A stretch of 64,000 nucleotides of DNA, from assembly GCA_027919835.1 (NCBI GenBank), contig JANVFP010000040.1, forward strand, positions 124,001-188,000, given 5' to 3'. Source of the DNA: Lentinula raphanica (lineage: Eukaryota; Basidiomycota; Agaricomycetes; Agaricales; Omphalotaceae). Each line of letters starts with the position of its first letter. Within the stretch, counting starts at the first letter, position 1. The notes under the pieces are model-generated. The model searched no databases and was not told where the DNA came from. It saw nothing but the letters and a program-made list of their open reading frames with translations. Below, in pieces: positions 45,652 to 55,834 of this stretch. The position numbers were made by a program, and so were the translations under genes.

Positions 45652-45899
45652 TTGGAAAACCGAAATTGGGTAGTGGGTCAAGGAGGGGACGCGCTAAATT
45701 CTCAGAAATTTCAATGCTGGGCGAAAAAAAACCAGCAACGGGGACATACGCAATAAAGAAACGTTGAGTGATGAGGTGGTAATGGACAAGGGCAAGAACG
45801 TTGAAACGCGGCAGAGTACGATGGAGAGCCTGATGAAAGAGTGAATCAGATAGGTGTCAAGGTCTATCCAATCATAGTAGACGTACGAGCAAGATGATG

Positions 45900-45994
45900 C
45901 AGTCAAGTTCTCTCTTTGGCCAGCAAAAGAGAGAGAGATTTTTGGTCGACAAAAAAGTAGGGAAAAAGTGTGAGGAGACGTTCGCCTTTATAGA
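45900..45994 (-). promoter_or_regulatory. Conserved TATA plus hairpin leader, gene B
   Basis: The clearest copy. Minus strand: TATAAAGGCGAACGTCTCC at the upstream edge, about 40-50 bases of pyrimidine-rich spacer, GTCGACCAAAAATC, then CTCTCTTTTGCTGGCCAAAG closing an 8 bp stem (CTCTCTTT/AAAGAGAG) with an 8-base loop. With a normal TATA-to-start distance, the hairpin would lie in the transcribed leader. Confidence 0.7.
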
Positions 45995-46024
45995 TCATGA
46001 TATCATGTTTGCATCCGCTATCCC

Positions 46025-46490
46025 AGGACCCATGATAATAGGTGAGGAGGCCTGATCCCGGACCCTCCAAAATGGTCGGGATTTGACCGAACCGTTTTCG
46101 CCAAAAATCGCGAAATTTGACCGAAATTTGCCTCAGGCATAGCCCGGGAGGTCCATTTTTGACCGAACTTTGACTCAGGGTTCGAAAAATTTTCCTACCA
46201 CTTGCAGGATGAGAATTGAGTCAAATTCTAGTGAAAATACCTATGAAAAGCGAATCAGAACCTGTTTCTAGCTGCTAACATTGACTAGTTGACACGAAAT
46301 GTGCGCTACCCAAGGGTCTCCAAGGGCCCTCAAGTTCTCCAAATCTGACGAAATTTGACCGAACCCTCTGCTCAGGGTTCCCGCCTATGGTGGCACTTTT
46401 TGACCGAATCTGGATCAAGCTTCCAGCCAAAATCAGGTCGAAATTTGACCGAATCCGGATCAGGGATCCCCACCTACTATCATGGGTCCT
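46025..46490. mobile_element. MITE with 8 bp target duplication (hAT-like length)
   Basis: 466 bp. Inverted ends: left AGGACCCATGATAATAGGTG, right reverse complement AGGACCCATGATAGTAGGTG. Flanking direct repeat GCTATCCC at 46017-46024 and 46491-46498. The paralogous site next to gene A (GCATCCGCTATCACCCGA near 44264) is an empty site, supporting the boundaries. Interior has about six copies of TTTGACCGAA in direct orientation. Non-coding. An 8 bp duplication suggests hAT, but one base shared with the target leaves a 6 bp CTATCC reading possible, with ends CAGG...CCTG. Confidence 0.82.
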
Positions 46491-47016
46491 GCTATCCCCC
46501 GATGAGGTTTCATCTGCATCAGAATAAACTCGCTTGCGTCGTGCGTTGCTGATTATCGATGGCCATCCTCATGATCAACTTGATATTCCTGCTTGTCGTT
46601 CATGCGCAAGACCGACGGATTCAATTTAATGAATTATTTTCTAGCCACAGAATATCAGTTTAAACTCCTTTAGTCCTGTAAATCGCTCACTGCATACGGT
46701 GTTTGCCCAATTGGTAAGAAATCTTCCCTTCATCCAGATGACTTCAAAACTTCCTCCAATAACAGCGATAGCTTTGAATTATAGATGGCGGATGATGACG
46801 GAGGACTGCATCGGTTTAAGGTGAGATCCACCAGCCAAATCATCACAACAAGTACAAATACTATGGTCCGCAGTGCGCACTGAATCACAGGAGTTAGTAG
46901 GAATGGTTTTCAAGGAGAATCTCGATTGGCCATGCACATCATTTACTGTCCGGTAAGAAGCAGTAGGACCTAGTAGGACATACACACAGTGAAAAACAAG
47001 ATATGTACAGGACTGT
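46491..47016. repeat. Repeated intergenic block, copy 2
   Basis: Near-identical to 44265-44783. Differences are small substitutions and short indels, including an extra stretch around 46615-46640 (CGACGGATTCAATTTAATGA). Confidence 0.75.
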
Positions 47017-47891
47017 CTAACTACTACTCGCGGAGCCTCCGTCACGGTATTTCATGTATTGCTCTCGCACACCCTTCAGTTGATAAACCAAAGCAGCTTG
47101 GTTCTTCAGCTTCGTGTTCTTCATTTCGATGGTCAATTTGGCGATTTGGCTGTCTCTGTCACGACCTGGGTCCAAATGACGCGGCGAGATAAGCCGCCCG
47201 ATAACATAGACACCCTCCCGCTCTTTGGAAAGAAAGACCACGAACAACTTTGTCGGAGTTGCGATCCAAGCTAGCAATGGTTCGGGATACGATGCAATGT
47301 TGTACGTCACGGTGGTCTTTTCGTCAAACAGAAGGTGCTGCCCAAAGTCGTAGGTGCTGCCCGGATTCTGCTGTGTGCAAAAATCCCAAAGCAAGTGCCG
47401 TGGATCCTCGGTGGTTGGAATGTCATGAGGTGGCTTCGGTGGGCTTCCGTCGGGTGGATATATACCAGCCTCAATCTTCTCTTCTGGATGTTTCTTGATA
47501 TCGTCCATGAGGAATTTCATATAGGTCATAGTATGTCCGTCACGGGGATTTGAGTGGCGTTCTGAGTCTGAGTCAGAGTCCTCTAAGTCGGAGTCCTGTG
47601 AGCCAGAATAAAAAGTGAGGTTTGTTAATAAAGGCGCCTGAGTACAAGTTCTGTCAGATCGCTCACTCTAAGACCACGCTTAACAGGATGGCCCAGAGTG
47701 CCAAGTCCCTGTTCGAGATACGGGTTTCCACGCTATTATACATGAATATCGAGAATGTTAACGGAGGCATCGAAGGATATTTCTGTTGAATTATTGCTTA
47801 CCGGCTCAATCACCGGAGCAGGAATCGCGTCCGCTGAGGATACGAGGCCAAGGACAACAACCGCCACTGGATACACAACAGAGAAGCGCAT
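47017..47891 (-). CDS. Secreted protein family member C
   Basis: ATG 47891; stop TAG 47017-47019. Signal peptide exon MRFSVVYPVAVVVLGLVSSA... ending AIPAPVIEP; short second exon (RGNPYLEQGLGTLGHPVKRG); third exon from 47595 begins DSDLEDSDSDSERHSNPRDG and carries the same domain as B (PPDGSPPKPPHDIPTTEDPR, DFCTQQNPGSTYDFGQHLLF, ATPTKLFVVFLSKEREGVYV). About 243 residues. Differences from B cluster in the Asp/Ser-rich linker and the C-terminal helix, while the core is almost unchanged. Function unknown. Confidence 0.75.
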
Positions 47892-48143
47892 TTGTGAAAC
47901 CGGAATTGCGTAGTGGGACAAGGGGACGTGCTGAGGATTCAAAGATTTCAATGATGAACAAGAAAGACCCAGAAACGGAAACATACGCAATAGGGAAACG
48001 TTGAATGATCGAAGATAAACGGGATGGTAATGGTTAACAAGGGCGAGAACGTTGTAACGCGGCAGAGTACGATGGAGAGCCTGGTAAAAGGGTAAATCAG
48101 ATAGTTTTCAAGGTCTATCAAAGCATAGACGTACGAGCAAGAT

Positions 48144-48243
48144 TATGCAGTCAAGTTCTCTCTTTGGCCAGCAAAAGAGAGAGAGATTTTTGGTCGACAA
48201 AAAGTGGGGGGAAAAGTGGGAGCAGGCATTTGCCTTTAATATC
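48144..48243 (-). promoter_or_regulatory. Conserved TATA plus hairpin leader, gene C
   Basis: Same block as at gene B: ATTAAAGGCAAATGCC, GTCGACCAAAAATC and an intact hairpin (plus strand CTCTCTTTGGCCAGCAAAAG then AGAGAGAG). Confidence 0.7.
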
Positions 48244-49080
48244 ATGTCGGATGCATCCGCTATCCGTGTCGCGCGATGTCGATGAGGTTGAGACCGACGG
48301 TCAATAAATTATTTCCTAGCCACAGAATATCAGTTTCAACTCCTCCAATCCTGTAAAGCACTCACTGCGTACGGTTCTCGCCCCAATCGATGGAAGATCT
48401 TTCTTTCTTCCATATGACTTTATGTAAACCCTCCCCTGCTAGTAACGATAGCTTTGAATTGTAGATGGCGGGTGATGGCGGAGGGGTGGCTGGTTTAGGC
48501 TGGGCTATGTTGAGCTGCACACGTCCTTGGGCGTAAATGACTTACCTGCAATTCGATCCAACATCTCAAACGGCTGCATAGGGAACGATTGATTATCCGA
48601 TTATGTTCGCATTGAGAGCATCCTGTGTATAGTTCATATACTTGGGCCTTGGCCAATGGATTCCGAATTGAATTGTTGGTGCTCACCTCGTATTACCGCC
48701 AGATACCACGGCCACGCTGTTTGCGAAATCCCTCAACTGAATACGGTGTTCGCCGTTCGATTGGTCTTGGAACCTCTTGGAACTTGAAGCTGACGGTGGA
48801 GGCAGTTTCACCCTTCGACCCTACTCCGCTAAGATACTTTCATAATTCAAACCTCTTTCACTTGCGACGTTTGAATTAAAGATCGGGGCTGATACTAATG
48901 GAGGGTTTGGCTAGGTTAGGCTCTGTTATGATGGGCTGTGTTGGGGTGTTGGGCTGCACACGTCCTTCCAGGCATAAACGACTTACCCGCTATTCGATCC
49001 AACATCTCCAATGGCTATAGATTGCAGAGGGCACAATCGATTGACCAGTTATATTTCTCATTGATCAATATTCTGCGTAT
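48244..49080. repeat. Degenerate intergenic repeat blocks
   Basis: 48300-48500 is a diverged copy of the block upstream of genes A and B (CACAGAATATCAGTTT, CTCACTGCGTACGGTT). Then GAGCTGCACACGTCCTTGG (48511) is echoed by GGGCTGCACACGTCCTTCC (48952), each followed by an ACTTACC.GC.ATTCGATCCA stretch. So a ~440 bp unit is repeated here without a surviving gene. A third, weaker copy lies near 57760-57850. Confidence 0.55.
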
Positions 49081-50572
49081 CGTTCAAGTTCGCCGATGGA
49101 TTTACTAAATTGGCGTAGCTTACCTTGTATCATGTACCACACAATGACACCACAGCGCACACTGCAGTTTCTTGTGAAATCGCTCAACTGAATGCATACT
49201 GAATACGGTGTTCGCCCTTCAACGGAAGAGCCATATGGTCCTAGAAGTTGGAAGTCGAAACTCCCTCCGCTAGAATTGAAAAGCGAAATATCACAGCGGA
49301 GGGAGTTTCAACTTCCCGAAAGAGATTGGAAATATGTAGCGGCTGATGTCGATGAGGGCTGATGATGGAGGGTTAAACTGGCCTGTGTTTCGCTGTGTCG
49401 GGCTAGGGGATCTGCTCCATTGCAGCAGTGGATATCGAACCGTCACGCTGTACCCTGACTACTATTGGACTGAATTTGTCCACGTAGAGTGTAATCCGAA
49501 AGGAGGTAGCGAGGAAAATGTAAATGCATCGGCAAGCTGCAGGCTGCAGGCAATGATTCAGGAGAATTCTACCAAAATTTAGGACTATTGGCTCTTCCAA
49601 CGAATTGATATCTGTTTTAGAATATTTATTCAGTCAATTAAGATCCATCTTCCGATTGAACCGAGACGCACCTATAGCTTTAGCACCAACAGTGGATGCG
49701 TCGACTTTTACTCGATCAAACAATTGATCATGCTCATGCAGGTGTATCTAACTCGTCGAACTCGCCAGCTGCTCCACGATGTCATCATCTGCCGTTCGAA
49801 ACGTTTGCGAACTTGCTTTTGAACTTGCGAGCATCCTCAAATTCGAGCATCTTGGTCCAAGTCGTGGCGCAGTCGACGACAAGGCAGTGAAGGACTAGGA
49901 GCTTAAATTCCAAGATACAGGTGCTCCGTTGATCAGAAAGACATAACCCGATTTACGAAAAGAAAACTCACTTCAGAGCCTGCAGAAGTTAGAACATTCT
50001 TTTGGGTATCATGACCGTGACGTTTGGCTGTAGCATTTGCGACCATAGATATCTTGCGACCATAGCCTGTAGCCTATGTCGATTGGAACTCCTGGCGGGC
50101 TTTCGTTGGTGACATTCGGAGATTCGTGGCTCTCGATGTAGCCGTAGCAGCTCGTAGCAGAGTAGATTGGATAGATCGGACCACAAACTTGCAAATAGCA
50201 ATGACAGTCTCAGAGGGACTGTTCGAACTTCGGGTCATGGTATATATAGTTTGGATACACGAAGTGACTCTGAATTGAGTTGCTGAGGCGGATATCGAAG
50301 CAAACAGACTGGTGCCGGTGAGGACTGGAGTTGATGATGACGTCGATGAGGGTTTCTCTGGGTTTCTAAATTCTACTAGACTTTTAGCGCTCGCCGTCAG
50401 TTTCTCTTGCTCGTTTCATTCTTTCACTTCTTTCTTTCATTCATTGCTTTTTCTTTCGTCCACTACATATGTCATCTGTTATTCCTACCTAACGCAGTGT
50501 CTGCAATTACAGTTTGTAGTTCGGAATGAGTGACTTCGTGAAATCGTTTCATCAGCGTGATGCTCTTGTTGT
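49081..50572. other. Intergenic, no confident gene
   Basis: No gene supported. A minus-strand ATG at 50239 opens a 54-codon frame (MTRSSNSPSETVIAICKFVV) with a TATATATA just upstream; it has no signal peptide and may be chance. A palindromic CTTCCGGG-type stretch is absent; at 49250-49310 GGAGGGAGTTTC and GAAACTCCCTCC face each other as an inverted repeat. Confidence 0.3.
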
Positions 50573-51502
50573 TTACTTATGACTTTCTTTCTTTGAATCC
50601 TCGATCGGTTCCTCGCGGGTTGGGGTTTGAACTGCAGTAGGTGAGCAATGATTCAGTTGTACTGTCAATGGACTAGACGACTCACGATAATCCAAGGATG
50701 CTGAAGCAAGCAATTGAAGATTCGCTGGTCGCGGACTAGGTGACTCGTTATGATTCACAAGTGCTGGATGGAGCGAGTAGTAAGAATTCACAAATGCTGC
50801 ATTAGTATCGTGAAGTACTCACCGTTCTTGAGCTCATCCACATTCCACTCGCTTCCTTGGTACGATAATGGATCGCGCTTGGCCTTGACCAACTCTTGCC
50901 AACGTCCGAGATTAGCCTTGTCCTGTAGGAGGTTCCATCGAGGTGACGACAAGAAGAAGTCCACAATTGCATTCATCGCATCTATCGATGTAGGACTCGG
51001 TGGCAGTCTATCAAGAGTCTGCAGAAGCTCTACACTTTCATGCTTCAGAAGTTCGACGGATCCTAGGTAGAGCATGCTTCCTGTGAGTGTTTGTCTCTCC
51101 TGTTTGATTGTCCACTCGTCCTTAGCGGCACTAGTGTCCGCCGTTGGGGTCAATTTGATGGATGGGTGCAATAGAAACAACATTTCTTCATTCGGCCGGA
51201 GTATAGAGTCCTTTGAATTCACGACTGTAAGTTTTTTTCTGCCTGCCTTTGATGGGAGGTGTCGCCGAAAGAACAGTCTGACTTCGGCTCTACGAGGATC
51301 TACAGAGCAATCAGAGACCATGTTTGATTAGAAAAGAATCAAGAAAAAGCGTACTGTCCCAAAGCGGGGTCTCGTTCTGTTCAGTCTTTCCCGCTGACTC
51401 GTTAATAGGTGCAGCAATGACTTGGAACGAGGTGGATAGTAACAAGAGGAATATGAGCATCAAGCGAGTTGGATTTACGCAAGGTACGCGGGAACTGGGC
51501 AT
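50573..51502 (-). CDS. Secreted protein D, shared leader but divergent product
   Basis: ATG 51502; stop TAA 50573-50575. Signal peptide with core LMLIFLLLLSTSFQVIAAP. An intron (GTACGC...TGTAG) splits the Asn codon in WDNPRRAEVRLFFRRH. The body has RKKLTVVNSKDSILRPNEEM, a helical region SVELLKHESVELLQTLDRLP, and SSPRWNLLQDKANLGRWQEL. Two more short exons encode ALVNHNESPSPRPANLQL and QTPTREEPIEDSKKESHK. It does not show the PPD or QQxxG blocks of A, B, C and E, yet its 5' region is clearly related to that of gene C. It is therefore either an extremely diverged member or a different gene now under the shared leader. First intron is phase 1, unlike the family. Confidence 0.6.
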
Positions 51503-51739
51503 GATGCTTTTGAATCTGTGTTGACAAATTGTGAAATTTCAGCAATCTTGAGATGAATGAACGAAAAAGTATCCAGAGCTGGAGACATACACGCGATAGG
51601 GAAACCTTGACAGTCAACGATGTGGTACTAATGGTTAACAAGAGCGAGACCGTCGCGGCAAAGTACGATGGAGAGCCTGATGAAAAACCGAATCAGACAG
51701 GTTTCAAGGTCATCAACGCATAGACGTACAAGCAAGATA

Positions 51740-51835
51740 ATGCAGTCAGGTTCTCTCTTTGGCCAGCACAAGAGAGATTTTTTTTCGACAAAAAGTGGGG
51801 GAAAAGAGTGGGAGACGCTCGCCTTGTTTGGATGC
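51740..51835 (-). promoter_or_regulatory. Conserved hairpin leader, gene D
   Basis: Homologous to the gene C block through the whole 5' region (TAGACGTACAAGCAAGATAA, CTCTCTTTGGCCAGCACAAG, CGACAAAAAGTGGGGG). One hairpin arm is shortened and the TATA-like part is altered to CCTTGTTTG on the plus strand. Confidence 0.6.
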
Positions 51836-52517
51836 ATCCGCTATCACCCGATGAGGTTTCATCAGCATCAGAATAGACTCGCTTAGACTCGCTTACGTCG
51901 TGCGATGCTGATTATCGATGGCTCCCTGTGCCCTCCTTCTCCTTCTCCTCCCTCTCCCTCCTCATGATAAACTTGTCGTTTGTGCGAGACCGACAGATTC
52001 AATCAATTATTTTCTTAACCACAGAATATCAGTATCAGCTAGTCTCTTTGAGTCCTGTAAATCACCCACCACATACGGTTTTCACACTTTGTTGCCCCAA
52101 TTGATGGGAAAACTGCCTCTCTTCCATATGACTTTGAAACCTTTGATTGATATCCTGCGTATCGTTCATGTTCGCCGATGGATTCATTGGATTCATTGAA
52201 TTGTTGTTGCTCGTATTACCATATTCCTTGCGACGCAATTCCATCTTCTCGTCCCAATCTGATCAATCCCATTCGCCGAGCACGCAGAGCTTTAACTCTG
52301 TCGAGCCAACGATTCCGTCATAGCCGTTTGATGAGTTGTGGATAAGAGGCAAATTCCGGTCTCGGATCCAAGAAGATCTTTGGGAGAACCGACAATGTTG
52401 ATGTTGAGCGACGAGAACAGAGAAGACGGTGGACCCTTGAGTCTCACAGATGGATTTCATCAGTCACGATGCAATAGGACACACAGAACGAATCGAGATA
52501 TGTACAAGACTGTCTAA
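51836..52517. other. Intergenic repeat block and 3' flank of gene E
   Basis: 51840-52140 is another copy of the cluster block (CGATGAGGTTTCATCAGCAT, CACAGAATATCAGTATCAG, CACATACGGTTTTCACAC). It contains a CT-rich stretch at 51927-51962. The remainder is unique sequence. Confidence 0.6.
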
Positions 52518-53977
52518 TTACTTGCCTAGGGGGGTTTTATGCCAGTACTCGTTGTAGTGTCGTCGCACATAGTCCACTTGCTTAACCATACTTTTCTCGT
52601 CCCACTTCGTCCCTATCAATTCGTATATCTGGCTGACTTTGGCAGAACCGCTGTAATATTTCAACATAGACGGGGAACCCAACCGCGCGATAACATAGCC
52701 ACCAGGCTGCTCCCTCGTCTTCGACATAATGCCTCTGTAGACATGTTCCGGAGTGACCAGCCAAAACTGGAATGGATCGGGATATGAGTCGAGGTTGTGC
52801 GTGCTCTGTTCGTCGAACTCGAGTAGGTCCTCAAAGTCAAAGGTGCCCGGAGTCTGCTGTATGCACAGATCCCTGACCAAGATCCGTGGGTCTTCGTTCG
52901 CGGTCGGGTGAGGTCCAAGAGGGTGTGGGATTCCATCGGGTGGGTAGAATCCAGCTTTGATCTTCTCCCCCGGATGCTGATGGATATCTTCCATGAGGAG
53001 TTTGACAGCGTACGTGGTTACTGAGTCACGGAATGATTTCTCGTTCTCTGAGGTTTGGGACTGGGCCTCCTTCCTCGGTCTGGATCGAGAGCGTGGCAGT
53101 TCGCCACTGTCCTGAGTCTACGAGGGAAAGTAAGGAAATTGAATGAAGGCGCCTTGGTTCGCTCTCTGTCAAATTACTGCTCACATCGGTACTTTGAGAC
53201 TTTTCTTGAGGTCTCCCATAGGGTGCATATCGTTGCTTGCTAGTATGCTGGTTGGAGCGGTACCGCCGCTTTTCACTAACACCGACCTGAAAATAGAAAG
53301 AAAAGGTAGGGAAGTGTTGATGAGGACGTCTGAGTACCACAACATCAGATTTCCACTCACAGGGCGAGCAGAAGTGCTGACGGTTTGCTTCTTATGTGAG
53401 GGACCTTGCGTGGAAGGGCTCTGTAAAATTGGGAACGTTAACGGAGGGATTCGGATACATCATACAACTCTGGTCAGGTTGCTACTCACCACCAACACAG
53501 GATTGTCGGTCTGTTCGTTGGGTGAGGGTCTTTGCGCGAAAGGGTTCTGAAAAAACGTTCAATATGTTAACGAAGGCATCTGAAACCAACTCTTGTTCGA
53601 GTTGCTGCTCACCAAAACAGGATTGACACTCTGTTCGTTGGGTGAGGGTCCCTGCGCGGAAAGGTTCTGGAAGATTTGCGAATGTCAACAAAGAGATCTA
53701 CATAGATACAAGTCTTGTCACTGATCGCTACTCACAGTGACAGTATTGCCAGCTTGCACTTGCTCGTTGGGCGAGGTTTCTTTTCCGGGTTTTTGAAAGT
53801 TGCTGTATGTGGGAATTGAGAAGGTATGACCACCACCACCAGCCTGATTTCGACGTATGAATAAAGGTGTCCGAGTACAAGATATATCGGAACACTCACC
53901 CCCAGAACCGGCACCGAGCTCGCGGTAGAGAGAAGTCCGAGGATGATAATCGTCAGATACGCAGCAGAGAAGCGCAT
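52518..53977 (-). CDS. Secreted protein family member E with duplicated exon cassettes
   Basis: ATG 53977; stop 52518-52520; seven exons, about 352 residues. Exon 1 (to 53900) is the signal peptide MRFSAAYLTIIILGLLSTAS ending SVPVLG. Exon 2 (53843-53736) encodes AGGGGHTFSIPTYSNFQKPG and KETSPNEQVQAGNTVT. Exons 3-5 (53666-53613, 53546-53490, 53420-53361) encode NLSAQGPSPNEQSVNPVL, NPFAQRPSPNEQTDNPVLV and SPSTQGPSHKKQTVSTSARP. Exon 6 is basic (VGVSEKRRYRSNQHTSKQRY). Exon 7 (from 53117) has an Arg/Ser linker and the family domain: HPGEKIKAGFYPPDGIPHP, EDPRILVRDLCIQQTPGTFD, LDSYPDPFQFWLVTPEHVYR, GGYVIARLGS. All introns are phase 0, so any exon can be gained or lost without a frameshift. Function unknown. 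Confidence 0.75.
53361..53843 (-). repeat. Tandem exon-intron cassettes in gene E
   Basis: Three to four cassettes of about 120-127 bp, each a 54-60 nt exon with (N/S)P..QGPS..(N/K)(E/K)Q wording plus a 66-69 nt intron starting GTGAGYAGC. Plus-strand landmarks GTTCGTTGGGTGAGGGT at 53514 and 53634 mark the two closest copies. The outermost, in exon 2, keeps only SPNEQ. Confidence 0.75.
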
Positions 53978-54245
53978 TTATGGATAACGGGAAGTATGTA
54001 GTGGCTTTTGAAAAGATGCTTGGGGTGTCGAGTCGATGTTGAATGGAAATGACGTCGAGTGATACGTCGGAAGCAGCGGAGACAGACGCGAGTGAGGAAC
54101 GTCGAGTGGATCAAAGGGCGGTGATGGCTGACCAGGGCAAATAGAAGGCGAATACGTGGAAAAGAGGCAGGTGTATAACCAGGAGCTAGCCTGAAAAGCG
54201 AATTAGACACATTTTGGATCGTGCTGAAGCATTCTGAGAAACGTA

Positions 54246-54320
54246 CGATGCTTTTTTCCCCTTGACCAGCAAGAGAGAGTGAGAGAATGAGATCTTTGTT
54301 CAACAACCAGAGTGGGATAT
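54246..54320 (-). promoter_or_regulatory. Decayed leader block, gene E
   Basis: Partial match to the cluster leader: TTGACCAGCAAGAGAGAGTG and CAACAACCAGAGTGGG replace the hairpin and GTCGACAAAAAAGTGGGG. The left hairpin arm is lost and no TATA-like box is evident. Confidence 0.45.
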
Positions 54321-54836
54321 GTCGATGAGTACTTGGTGAGGGGGTTCAAGGGCCCAACCGTTTCAGAGATGTCGCCTCATGATCTCGCTTGCAAGTCTGA
54401 TTATCCAGAATTGTTCCATTCGTTGTCGATTGATATCCTCTGATATCCTGCGCGTATTATTCATGTCGTCGATGGATTCGTTGAGATGTTGCTCACTTCC
54501 AAACAGCAGACAGCAGCTCCCGTTCCTTCAAAGTTCACTCTTCGTTTGTAAATAACTCAACTCGGAGTTTGCCAATCGATGGGTAGACCGCAGGTTCCTT
54601 TCATCCATATGGGGTTGAAACGCAGCCTGAGGTATCAACTAGTGAAGAGGGCTACGTCCTTGTTTTTCCGTTCGAGCGTCTGCACCTGTCTGTAGTGTGC
54701 ACCCATTGTTTGACTGAGTTATCTTGCGGTTTTGATGGTGGTGGTGGTAAACAAGGAGATCGTGAGATCCACCAGACACTCTTGAGCAGAAACGATAGTG
54801 TACAATATGCAACTTTCTATTTCGATACGAACACGT
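54321..54836. other. Intergenic between E and F
   Basis: Contains weak echoes of the cluster block (TTGATATCCTCTGATATCCT, CATCCATATGGGGTTGAAAC). No gene seen. Confidence 0.4.
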
Positions 54837-55510
54837 CTAATTACTCGTCGTCGTGGTCTGTGCAAGGCTGTCTTGGTGCGACGCGCGGTAATTGTCTCGT
54901 ATCTCGATCAAGTCCTGAATTGTGGGAAACTTGACCGTTCTAGCATTGATATTGGGATCCAATGCCATCATGGCCCCAACGCGATGACCGCCCAACTCCA
55001 TGTCCCCAACCCCAACCACTTTTCTCATCACCGCCCCCACGAACATAGGCCTTCCAGTGTTCCCGTCATACAAGATGAAATTGATTGATCTCTCCATCTT
55101 TTCCGATCTAAACCGCGAATTGGGAGGAAACTGAATCCGTTTCATAGCCTGGGGTCCAAGCTCCTGCTCCAACCATTTACTCACCCGAACCTCTGCCTCT
55201 GTTTGAAGCTTGATTGAAGGTTTCAACGTGGCGCCTGGATATCCAACGGTCCAACCGTTCTTCGGATCCTTCTGGATGTGTTCTTCGAGTTTCTCTTTGG
55301 CCTTCTCAGTCAACAAAGACCAGCCACGGTAATCGGCAGTTTGTTCTCCTCTTGCCTGAGTATTCACAGAAGGTCAATCAACACACACACGATCGCAGAT
55401 GCAGTCAAATAGCTGCTCACCTCAAGACTGACGACAGGCACCGAGTGTACAGTCGCGGCAGAGAAAAGTCCGAAGACGACAATGACGAGAGACGCAGTAG
55501 ATAGGCGCAT
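54837..55510 (-). CDS. Secreted protein family member F (distant subfamily)
   Basis: ATG 55510; stop TAG 54837-54839; two exons, phase-0 intron, 202 residues. Exon 1 (to 55421) is the signal peptide MRLSTASLVIVVFGLFSAAT ending VVSLE. Exon 2 encodes ARGEQTADYRGWSLLTEKAK, a helix EKLEEHIQKDPKNGWTVGYP, then VSKWLEQELGPQAMKRIQFP, SINFILYDGNTGRPMFVGAV, a Gly-rich GHRVGAMMALD, and PTIQDLIEIRDNYRASHQD. The order (helix with QK.P, W..QE.GP, strand with VGAV, VGAM, QDLI.IR) parallels the A/B/C/E domain (HPG.KI..G, RDLC.QQ.PG, FWLV, YVIGRL, C-terminal helix), suggesting remote homology. No cysteines in the mature part. Function unknown. Confidence 0.72.
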
Positions 55511-55747
55511 GGATGGAGAATCGTGGGAGATGGCGTAGTGGGTTTGGAATAGAGTCTGGGCAAATTGATACTGAACAAGTTGAACGCCTGCGTGATACGG
55601 AAGCGGAGGCAGAAGCGATGAAGGAAACGTCGAGTGAGTCGAATAGTTGCGATGGTTGCTTGTCAAGGGCCTGCCAAAGGGTGCATCAGACAGTAGAAGT
55701 GTGCATCAGCGTTGGAAGAGACATACGAGTACAATCGATCAGCCTAA

Positions 55748-55834
55748 TTTCTCTCTTTGACCAGCAAAAGAGAGAGAGATTTTTGGTCGACAAAAAAGTG
55801 GGGGGAAAAACGTGAGGGGGTGCTTGCCTTTATG
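55748..55834 (-). promoter_or_regulatory. Conserved TATA plus hairpin leader, gene F
   Basis: Minus strand ATAAAGGCAAGCACCCCC, GTCGACCAAAAATC and a complete hairpin; plus strand CTCTCTTTGACCAGCAAAAG. Differs from the A-D type by GACCAGC instead of GGCCAGC. Confidence 0.7.

Noticed and set aside
46080..46470. Direct TTTGACCGAA repeats considered as a CRISPR-like array
   Set aside because: Spacing is irregular, the units are short, the context is eukaryotic, and they lie within a MITE with clear ends.
53143..53550. Plus-strand 135-codon frame with repeats
   Set aside because: It reads across both exons and introns of gene E on the opposite strand; the repetition comes from the duplicated cassettes.
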